Shown in pieces: positions 1 through 5,802 of a DNA stretch of 9,095 nucleotides. Under the pieces are notes generated by a model. The model saw only the letters and a program-made list of their open reading frames with translations, was not told the origin of the DNA and did no database searches. The stretch's first letter is position 1. Every line of letters starts with the position of its first letter. Location of the stretch: contig JACCVA010000379.1 of assembly GCA_013698435.1 (NCBI GenBank), positions 1 to 9,095 of the forward strand, written 5' to 3'. Source of the DNA: Nocardioidaceae bacterium. GTDB taxonomy: Bacteria; Actinomycetota; Actinomycetes; Propionibacteriales; Nocardioidaceae. The position numbers were made by a program, and so were the translations under genes.

Positions 1-2466
1 AGCGACCATCTGTGCTTGGACTGCCGGGCCGTGGTCAGCGCGGATGCGGTGTGTCCGCGCTGCGGGCTCGTCCAGATCGGACTGGAGGCCGACGAGCTAC
101 GCGGACTGCTGACGGCAGCCGACGACGTGCTGTCACGGGCTCGTGCGCACACCGAGCATCCACCAGCACCGAGCCCGGCGTACGGCAACGTCGATCGACC
201 ACCCATGACTGCGCCGCTGCTGCCACCGTTGCCGCCGCGGCGGCCCGCGCGGTCGCTGCCGGCGTTCTCCACCCCTGTCGTGCTCCTCGGCCTCGGCGCG
301 GTCTGCGTGTTCGTCGCCGCGATCGTGTTTGTGTCCGTGTCCTGGTCCGACCTGTCCCTGGCGGCCAAGGCCGCCATCCTTCTCGTGGTCACCGCGGGCG
401 TGGGCGGCGCCGTGGCGTGGAGCCTGCACAAGGTGCTCCGAGGCTCTGCCGAGGCTTTCGCAACACTGTTCGCCCTGTTGGTCCCCCTCGACTTCGTCGC
501 TGCACACAGCAGCGGCCTTGCCGGACTCGACGCGCTCTCTTCGACCGCTGCGGAATACGCGGCAAGCCTCCTGATGCTGCTGTCAGGTGGCGGCTGGGCG
601 CTGGCCGCACGCAACAGCGGAATCAAGAAACTGGTCGGTGCGCAGCTCGTGGCCGCCCTCGGCGTGGCGGGGCTCGCCGTGGCGACGTTCGATCTGCTGG
701 AGCAGTGGCGCACCGAGCACGTCGCCCTGGCGTTGTTCGCGCTAGTGGCGGCGACGGCTCTGAGCGCCCGGCGACTTCTCGCCGAGTTCGCCCTCGCGGT
801 GGGCATCGTCGCGGTACTTCTCTTCGCGATCGCTTGGGTGACGTCTCTCGGACGCCTCATCGAGCCCAGCACCCTCGCTGAGCTGTGGAGAGATCTGGCA
901 GCGCTTGGGTGGCTGGTGTGCTGCGCTCTGCTCGGCCCGGTCGGCGCCGCGCCTCGACTTCCCCCGCCGTTGCGACACCTGGCGGCATCGGGATCCGTCG
1001 CCGGTGTGACGCTGCTGCTCCTGCGCCCGCTCGAGGGCTCGGGCATCGACACCGTGATCGCGGTCTGCGCAGGGGCGGCGCTGGCGCTCTGCCTAGCCGG
1101 CGCTTTCGTGGTGACTCGTGGGCCCTGGCACACAGCGACCGCTGTTGCAGCGGCCGGTCCGTTCGCCTTGAGTGCCGTGCTGGTGGCCCCGTCACCCGTC
1201 GAAGCGCTGGCCCGAGCTGTCTACCCGGCCGGTCGAGCCTGGCAGCTCGCCTCCACGTCGCCGACCGTCGGTCTCGAGTCCGGGGTGGTACGCGGCAACG
1301 CGCTCGTCGTCGCTGTGGTGCTGGTGGCATTGGTGGTCAGCGGCTGGGTACTGCTTCGGGGTCGGTTGCCAACCGTCTGGACCGGCGGCCTGCTGATCGC
1401 GGCGGCGGCAGCTGTGGTGGTGCTGCGGCGACCGTTGCCCCTGTGGCAGGCGGTCGCCGTGCTGGGCGGCCTCACCGTCGCCTGCGCCGTAGTGGCTCTC
1501 GTCCGCCGCACAGGTGCACCCGCCGCCGCGGCAGCAGGGCTCGCGGCGCTTACCCTGCTCGCGTCGCTCGGTTCCGAGCTCACGACAATCGTGATCGGCC
1601 TGTTGATCACCGGGGCTCTGACGCTCGTGACGGTGCGTCTCGAGCACAGCCGCCCTCGGGACCCGTTTGCCGGCGGCGCTGTCGTGATGGGCGCGTTGAC
1701 GTTTGCGGCAGGCTTTGCCACCTTCGGTCTCGGCCAGCGGGGGATCGCGCTCGGCCTGGTTCTGCTGGGTGGCCTGGTCCTGGTCGCTGCCCAGGCTCAG
1801 CGCGGCCCGACAGCGCTTCCGGTGCGCCACGGGCTGGAGCTGGGAGCCGTCGCAGTGATGGTGGTGGCCCTCGGTCTGTCCGTCCGATACGTCGCCCTGC
1901 TCCTACCAGTGGCGATGACGGTGACGGGGTTGGCGCTGGCATCCGTGGCGCTCCTTCGTGCTGACCGTCGACTGCTTACCCTGCCTGCGGGTGTGTTGTT
2001 CGCCGGGGCAAGCTGGGTCCGGCTATGGGCCGAGGACGTCACGGTCATCGAGGCGTACACGTTGCCGAGCGCCGTGGTCCTCTGCGCGCTGGGCATCCGG
2101 CGGTTACGTCGCGCGCCCGCGGCAGCGAGCATGACCGCGCTCGGTCCCGGCCTGTCCCTGGTGTTCCTGCCGAGCCTGGCGGCTGCGTTGCCCGAGCCCA
2201 CCTCGCCGCGAGCGCTGTTGTTGGGTGTGTCAGCGCTGGGAGTGCTGCTCGTCGGCGCCTGGTTGCGCTGGGCGGCGCCGCTGATCCTCGGTTCCGCGAC
2301 CGCCCTCGCGCTGGTTCTCGTCAACATCGCGCCGTACGCCGCCGCGCTGCCCCGTTGGGTGATCTTCGCTGTGGCCGGCGTCGGGCTGCTCTTCCTCGGG
2401 GTCACGTGGGAGCGCCGACTGCGGGACGCCCGTACCCTCACCGCCGCCGCGCTCAGGCTGCACTGA
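1..2466 (+). CDS. Large polytopic membrane protein with N-terminal zinc ribbon, 5'-truncated by the window edge
   Basis: The reading frame is open from base 1 and ends at TGA 2464-2466, giving at least 821 residues. The first visible residues form a zinc ribbon: Cys codons at 13, 22, 52 and 61 (CLDC and CPRC). A TTG at 16 could be taken as a start but would remove the first Cys, so the true start is upstream. A Pro-rich linker (about 160-280) leads to some 25 hydrophobic segments that fill the rest, from about base 270 to 2410. The protein ends in a short basic tail (WERRLRDAR). Near the C-terminus the pattern EAYTLP, then LGPGLSL and LPSL, recalls large actinobacterial membrane proteins of unknown function; this is my recollection, not a search result. 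The likely topology is a cytoplasmic zinc ribbon and a membrane-embedded bulk. No transporter motif or catalytic residue was recognised, so no function is assigned. The GNAT gene follows 18 bases downstream. Confidence 0.85.
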   Translation, partial: SDHLCLDCRAVVSADAVCPRCGLVQIGLEADELRGLLTAADDVLSRARAHTEHPPAPSPAYGNVDRPPMTAPLLPPLPPRRPARSLPAFSTPVVLLGLGAVCVFVAAIVFVSVSWSDLSLAAKAAILLVVTAGVGGAVAWSLHKVLRGSAEAFATLFALLVPLDFVAAHSSGLAGLDALSSTAAEYAASLLMLLSGGGWALAARNSGIKKLVGAQLVAALGVAGLAVATFDLLEQWRTEHVALALFALVAATALSARRLLAEFALAVGIVAVLLFAIAWVTSLGRLIEPSTLAELWRDLAALGWLVCCALLGPVGAAPRLPPPLRHLAASGSVAGVTLLLLRPLEGSGIDTVIAVCAGAALALCLAGAFVVTRGPWHTATAVAAAGPFALSAVLVAPSPVEALARAVYPAGRAWQLASTSPTVGLESGVVRGNALVVAVVLVALVVSGWVLLRGRLPTVWTGGLLIAAAAAVVVLRRPLPLWQAVAVLGGLTVACAVVALVRRTGAPAAAAAGLAALTLLASLGSELTTIVIGLLITGALTLVTVRLEHSRPRDPFAGGAVVMGALTFAAGFATFGLGQRGIALGLVLLGGLVLVAAQAQRGPTALPVRHGLELGAVAVMVVALGLSVRYVALLLPVAMTVTGLALASVALLRADRRLLTLPAGVLFAGASWVRLWAEDVTVIEAYTLPSAVVLCALGIRRLRRAPAAASMTALGPGLSLVFLPSLAAALPEPTSPRALLLGVSALGVLLVGAWLRWAAPLILGSATALALVLVNIAPYAAALPRWVIFAVAGVGLLFLGVTWERRLRDARTLTAAALRLH

Positions 2467-2484
2467 CGCCACGTCGATGCGGTC

Positions 2485-3285
2485 ATGGCAGTCACTATCG
2501 TTGGCGTCGTGACGGATCTTGCCGCACCGACGTTGCACAGCATTTCTTTGGAGGAGGTGCGCGCACGCGACGCCTTCGTCCGGTGGAGCATCCCCGATGA
2601 CGGGCACGCGGCGTGCTGGGCGGTGGGTTCCAGCGTCGCCGTCGTGCACCGTCGCGCGCCCCGTCCGATGCTCCCGTCACCGTGGGCGGTCCTGCTCGGT
2701 CGGCCCGCGGAGCTGCGTCCGCTGGTGGACGCGCTGCCCGGTCTGATCGGTGGCCCGCCAGCCGGGGTGACGATGTCGGCCGACGCCTACGAGCTCATCC
2801 CGCACGACTGGGCGTTCGCCGCCCGGGGCCACTGGGACTACATGGTGACGTCCACGGTGCCAGCGGTCCCTCGCGGCGTCGAGATCGAGGAGATCGACGA
2901 CGTCGATGTCATCAACGCGGTGCTCGATGCCGACAACGCCGATGCGCACGCCCGTCCCGGAGACCCCGACGTGCAGTGCTGGCTGGGCATCGGCGAAGGG
3001 TCGGCGATGGCATGCGTCGGAGCCCTTGTCCTCACGCACAACGGCGGTGGTCACCTGCGTGCGATCACCACCCTGCGACAGGCCCGGGGAAGAGGTCTTG
3101 GCTCGGCTCTCAGTGCCGCCTTGACGCGTCGTGGGCTGGAGCGGCTGTCGCCAGAGGTGACGCTCGGCGTCTACTCCGACAACGTCGCCGCGATCCGGCT
3201 CTACGAGCGCCTCGGCTACCGCCTCGTCCACCACTTCACCTCGGCGGCGCGTGCCGAGCCGCGCGACCAGTCGGACATCTGCTGA
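2485..3285 (+). CDS. GNAT-family N-acetyltransferase
   Basis: This 266-residue protein should transfer an acetyl group from acetyl-CoA to an amine; the substrate is unknown. The C-terminal half (about residues 130-250) carries the GNAT core. Acetyl-CoA-binding motif A is seen as RQARGRGLGSAL at about 198-209 (Q/RxxGxG/A), preceded by the beta-4-like strand HLRAITTL. Motif B is YSDNVAAIRLYERLGYR at about 230-246, typical of the family. Residues 1-125 form an extension with no motif I recognise, making the protein longer than a single-domain GNAT (about 150-180 aa); it may be a degenerate second GNAT fold or a substrate domain. The start is uncertain: ATG 2485 has no clear Shine-Dalgarno, and in-frame GTG 2509 (258 aa) is an alternative. 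The gene follows the membrane protein gene by 18 bases, so translation may be coupled. The LexA box begins five bases after its stop codon. Confidence 0.85.
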   Translation: MAVTIVGVVTDLAAPTLHSISLEEVRARDAFVRWSIPDDGHAACWAVGSSVAVVHRRAPRPMLPSPWAVLLGRPAELRPLVDALPGLIGGPPAGVTMSADAYELIPHDWAFAARGHWDYMVTSTVPAVPRGVEIEEIDDVDVINAVLDADNADAHARPGDPDVQCWLGIGEGSAMACVGALVLTHNGGGHLRAITTLRQARGRGLGSALSAALTRRGLERLSPEVTLGVYSDNVAAIRLYERLGYRLVHHFTSAARAEPRDQSDIC

Positions 3286-3290
3286 GCGAT

Positions 3291-3306
3291 TCGAACGCAT
3301 GTTCGA
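3291..3306. promoter_or_regulatory. LexA operator (SOS box)
   Basis: TCGAACGCATGTTCGA is a perfect inverted repeat with 6-base arms around a 4-base centre. It matches the published actinobacterial LexA consensus CGAACRNRYGTTYG at every position, plus the flanking T/A pair. It lies between the GNAT stop codon and the 123-aa gene. With the -10 hexamer at 3315-3320, a -35 element at 17-base spacing would fall at about 3292-3297, inside the operator, so bound LexA should block RNA polymerase until RecA-stimulated LexA self-cleavage. Confidence 0.88.
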
Positions 3307-3314
3307 TTCGCTGG

Positions 3315-3320
3315 TATGCT
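3315..3320 (+). promoter_or_regulatory. Predicted -10 element of the SOS-controlled gene (leaderless)
   Basis: TATGCT fits the actinobacterial -10 pattern TANNNT. The initiating GTG begins seven bases after the hexamer's last base, which is where transcription normally starts, so the mRNA is predicted to begin at or next to its start codon. Leaderless mRNAs beginning with ATG or GTG are common in actinobacteria. The GGGG at 3321-3324 lies too close to the GTG to act as a normal ribosome binding site, which agrees with this. No recognisable -35 exists apart from the overlapping LexA box. Confidence 0.65.
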
Positions 3321-3326
3321 GGGGCC

Positions 3327-3698
3327 GTGAGTCCCGCCTACGCTCCTCCCGGCTGGCCGGAGCAGGTCCGCCCGCCCGGCGTGCCCTGGTGGGAGGACAC
3401 CGCGATCGGGTGGCTCCTCGACCAGTGCCCGCCCGACTACCGGATGTACCAGGGGTTGAAGCGACACCCGGTGGTGCTCGCGCGGTTCACCGCGCTGCAC
3501 ACCGAGGCCAGCATGGCGGCTGCGCGGCGCGGCATCTCCGAGGCTCGTACCGTCCTGCGTGACGTGCTTCCGACGGAGTCTGTCGAGGGGGCGATCGCCA
3601 TGTGGGAGCGGGAGACGGCGCGGCTGATGCGCATCCAACGTGCGGTCGGGCTGATCGAGGATGCCTTTCGTGGCAAGGAGTTCCGGGCCCGGCTTTGA
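3327..3698 (+). CDS. LexA-controlled small protein of unknown function (candidate SOS gene)
   Basis: The protein has 123 residues, starting at GTG 3327 and ending at TGA 3696-3698. The frame stays open upstream through the GNAT gene, but that part is a shadow; GTG 3327 is chosen because the LexA box and -10 place the transcript start there. Residues 1-22 are Pro- and Trp-rich (PPGWPEQ, PPGVPWW). A short segment follows (WLLDQCPPDYR, about 29-39), then a mainly helical, basic region (about 45-117) with KRHPVVLARF and RIQRAVGLIEDAF, ending in RARL. No signal peptide, membrane segment, nuclease or HTH motif was recognised. The perfect SOS box implies induction by DNA damage, so a role in damage response, cell-cycle delay or repair is inferred from regulation only. 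dxs starts 99 bases downstream; nothing in the protein suggests a metabolic link. I do not recognise a named family. Confidence 0.82.
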   Translation: MSPAYAPPGWPEQVRPPGVPWWEDTAIGWLLDQCPPDYRMYQGLKRHPVVLARFTALHTEASMAAARRGISEARTVLRDVLPTESVEGAIAMWERETARLMRIQRAVGLIEDAFRGKEFRARL

Positions 3699-3738
3699 CT
3701 GACCCGGGCGTCGGCGCGGCTCGCCGGCGGGCCCCGAC

Positions 3739-3744
3739 TAGACT
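3739..3744 (+). promoter_or_regulatory. Possible -10 element for dxs
   Basis: TAGACT fits the actinobacterial -10 pattern and lies 53 bases before the dxs ATG. That leaves a leader of about 45 bases with a good ribosome binding site. No convincing -35 is seen at 16-19 bases upstream, so this is a weak prediction. If real, dxs has a promoter independent of the SOS promoter of the gene before it. Confidence 0.4.
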
Positions 3745-3787
3745 CGTCTGCGGCAGCTGCCGCCACCCGACGGCGGGAGTGCGACCG

Positions 3788-3792
3788 AGGAG
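3788..3792 (+). promoter_or_regulatory. Ribosome binding site of dxs
   Basis: AGGAG lies five bases before ATG 3798, an ideal Shine-Dalgarno position, and it fixes the dxs start. Confidence 0.85.
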
Positions 3793-3797
3793 ACCTG

Positions 3798-5714
3798 ATG
3801 GGCTTGCTGGACCAGATCAGTGGTCCGCAGGACGTCCGCGGCCTCGACGAGCACCAGCTGACCGGGCTCGCTGCCGAGATCCGCACCTTCCTCGTCGACC
3901 AGGTCTCCAAGACCGGAGGCCACCTCGGTCCCAACCTTGGCGTGGTCGAGCTGACGATGGCGATTCACCGTGTCTTCGAGTCGCCGCATGACCGGATCGT
4001 CTTCGACACCGGTCACCAGTCCTATGTGCACAAGATTCTGACCGGCCGCCGCGCCGGCTTCGCGACCCTGCGCCAGCAGGGCGGCATGTCCGGTTACCCC
4101 AGCCAGGCGGAGTCCGACCACGACGTCGTGGAAAACTCCCACGCGTCGACCTCGCTGTCGTACGCCGACGGCTTGGCTAAGGCTTATGTCGTGCGGGGTG
4201 AGGACCGCCACGTCGTCGCCTTGGTCGGCGACGGTGCGCTGACCGGCGGGATGACGTGGGAGGCGCTCAACAACATCGCGGCCGCGAAGGACAGCAAGCT
4301 CGTCATCGTCGTCAATGACAACGGACGCTCCTACAGTCCCACGGTCGGCGGGCTGGCGACCCATCTCACCGGGTTGCGCACGGACCCGCGCTACGAAGTC
4401 GTGCTCGAGCAGGTCCGAAGTCGGCTCACCGGCACCAAGCTGGTGGGGCCGCCGCTCTACGACGCGTTGCACGCGATCAAGAAGGGCCTGAAGGACGCAC
4501 TGGCCCCGCAAGGGATGTTCGAGGACCTCGGCCTCAAGTACGTCGGGCCGGTCGACGGGCACGACCTTGCTGCACTGGAGCAGGCGCTGACCAAGGCGAA
4601 GAACTTCAACGGGCCGGTGATCGTCCACACCATCACCACGAAGGGCCTCGGCTATCCTCCGGCGGAACAGCACGACGAGGACAACCTGCACTCCGTCTCA
4701 GGGGCCTTCGACCCCGAGACGGGCGAGCTGCTGGCGAGTGCGGCCACCATCTGGACCGACGTGTTCCGCGAAGAGCTCGTGCAGCTGGGCGCCGAGCGCG
4801 ACGACATCGTGGCGATCACCGCGGCGATGCTTCATCCCACCGGGCTCTACGGCTTCGCCGCCGCCTACCCCGACCGCACCTTCGACGTGGGAATCGCCGA
4901 GCAGCACGCCGTCACTTCGGCTGCGGGCATGGCCATGGCCGGCCTGCATCCGGTGGTGGCGATCTACGCGACGTTCCTCAACCGCGCTTTCGACCAGGTG
5001 CTGATGGATGCCGCGCTTCACCGCTGCGGCGTCACGCTGGTGCTCGACCGTGCCGGAGTCACCGGTGAGGACGGCGCGTCCCACAACGGTATGTGGGACA
5101 TGTCGATACTCCAGGTTGTCCCCGGACTGCGCCTGGCCGCTCCACGTGACGGTGCTCGCCTCCGCGAGCAGCTGCGGGACGCCGTCGAGGTCAGCGACGC
5201 CGTCACCGTTCTGCGCTTCCCGAAGGGCGCGGTGCCGCCTGATCTCGACGCGTTGGAGCGGGTCGGCTCCTACGACGTGATGGCACGCGCCGGCGACCAG
5301 GACGTTCTCATCATGGCGGTCGGTCCGATGGTGGCTACCTGCCTCGATGTGGCCCAGCGCCTCGGGGCACAGGGGATCGGGGTCACCGTCGTCGACCCGC
5401 TATGGGTCAAGCCGCTGCAGTCCGACCTGGTCGAGCTGGCACGTGCTCATCGGCTGGTGGTCAGTGTCGAGGACAGCGGCCGAGTGGGCGGAAGCGGCAG
5501 CGTGCTGTCGCAGGCGTTGGCCGACGCCGAGGTGACGTTGCCGACGATGGTGTTCGGGATTCCCCAGGAGTTCCTCGCTCCCGCGAAGCGGCCCGTCATC
5601 CTCGACGAGATCGGTCTGACGGCCCAGCCGCTCGCCCGTGAGATCACCGCACGGGTGGCGGCACTCGAAGGAGCCGAGGAGCAGCCCGACCACAGGGCCG
5701 CCGACTCTGCCTGA
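3798..5714 (+). CDS. dxs: 1-deoxy-D-xylulose-5-phosphate synthase
   Basis: This cytoplasmic enzyme is thiamine diphosphate (ThDP)- and Mg-dependent. It condenses pyruvate with D-glyceraldehyde 3-phosphate to form DXP and CO2, the first step of the MEP isoprenoid pathway, and also feeds thiamine (and pyridoxal in some bacteria) synthesis. Its 638 residues are normal for actinobacterial Dxs. The N-terminal ThDP domain shows GGHLGPNLGVVELT (His42), DTGHQSYVHKILTGRR (His73), GDGALTGGMTWEALNN (GDG 144-146) and Mg-binding NDN 173-175. A linker contains GLKYVGPVDGHD and TKGLGYPPAE. The pyrimidine domain has catalytic Glu368 in VGIAEQHAVTSAAG and FLNRAFDQ. The substrate-phosphate region is DRAGVTGEDGASHNGMWD (Arg418, Asp425, His429), with Arg473 in LRFPKG. 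A transketolase C-terminal domain fills about 495-620. Residue roles are assigned by analogy with E. coli Dxs. No key residue is missing. The gene lies 99 bases after the SOS-controlled gene and 88 before the permease gene. Confidence 0.97.
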   Translation: MGLLDQISGPQDVRGLDEHQLTGLAAEIRTFLVDQVSKTGGHLGPNLGVVELTMAIHRVFESPHDRIVFDTGHQSYVHKILTGRRAGFATLRQQGGMSGYPSQAESDHDVVENSHASTSLSYADGLAKAYVVRGEDRHVVALVGDGALTGGMTWEALNNIAAAKDSKLVIVVNDNGRSYSPTVGGLATHLTGLRTDPRYEVVLEQVRSRLTGTKLVGPPLYDALHAIKKGLKDALAPQGMFEDLGLKYVGPVDGHDLAALEQALTKAKNFNGPVIVHTITTKGLGYPPAEQHDEDNLHSVSGAFDPETGELLASAATIWTDVFREELVQLGAERDDIVAITAAMLHPTGLYGFAAAYPDRTFDVGIAEQHAVTSAAGMAMAGLHPVVAIYATFLNRAFDQVLMDAALHRCGVTLVLDRAGVTGEDGASHNGMWDMSILQVVPGLRLAAPRDGARLREQLRDAVEVSDAVTVLRFPKGAVPPDLDALERVGSYDVMARAGDQDVLIMAVGPMVATCLDVAQRLGAQGIGVTVVDPLWVKPLQSDLVELARAHRLVVSVEDSGRVGGSGSVLSQALADAEVTLPTMVFGIPQEFLAPAKRPVILDEIGLTAQPLAREITARVAALEGAEEQPDHRAADSA

Positions 5715-5752
5715 GCTGACCGCCGCGTGTCCGAGTGCCGCAAGTGGTCAGC
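5715..5752 (+). terminator. Possible hairpin terminator after dxs
   Basis: GCTGACCGC (5715-5723), directly after the dxs stop codon, can pair with GTGGTCAGC (5744-5752), giving a 9-bp stem with one G-U pair and a 20-base loop. There is no U-tract, which is common for actinobacterial terminators. The large loop makes this uncertain. Confidence 0.35.
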
Positions 5753-5757
5753 GGGTC

Positions 5758-5763
5758 TAGGGT
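5758..5763 (+). promoter_or_regulatory. Possible -10 element for the permease gene
   Basis: TAGGGT fits TANNNT and lies 39 bases before the permease ATG, directly after the hairpin that follows dxs. No clear -35 was seen. It would give a leader of about 33 bases that includes the AAGGAG ribosome binding site. Confidence 0.3.
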
Positions 5764-5790
5764 GTGCCGGAGCTTGCCCCATCTCGCCCC

Positions 5791-5796
5791 AAGGAG
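5791..5796 (+). promoter_or_regulatory. Ribosome binding site deciding the permease start
   Basis: AAGGAG is six bases before ATG 5803. It selects this start over the in-frame ATG-like extension that would begin at 5764, which would place the Shine-Dalgarno inside the coding sequence. Confidence 0.85.
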
Positions 5797-5802
5797 ACCC
5801 GG

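Noticed and set aside
885..1964. Long plus-strand open frame of 359 codons inside the membrane protein gene
   Set aside because: Its translation is Arg/Gly/Ala-rich low-complexity, typical of a shadow frame in GC-rich DNA. The overlapping frame has coherent membrane helices.
1797..2591. Antisense open frame of 264 codons opposite the membrane protein gene and the GNAT start
   Set aside because: Ser/Arg/Thr-rich composition without domain features; it spans two well-supported plus-strand genes.
2613..3326. Upstream in-frame extension of the SOS-controlled gene
   Set aside because: The extension overlaps the GNAT gene in another frame and has shadow composition. The LexA box and -10 place the transcript start at GTG 3327.
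3695..3744. TTGACT (3695-3700) with TAGACT (3739-3744) as a -35/-10 pair for dxs
   Set aside because: The spacing is 38 bases, about twice what sigma-70-type promoters use. The first hexamer also overlaps the stop codon of the gene before.
3738..4691. Antisense open frame of 317 codons opposite dxs
   Set aside because: It lies opposite unmistakable, fully conserved dxs sequence, and its translation shows no recognisable domain; it is a codon-bias shadow.
5764..5802. Thirteen-codon N-terminal extension of the permease
   Set aside because: The AAGGAG at 5791-5796 is ideally placed for ATG 5803. The extra residues are not typical of the family.
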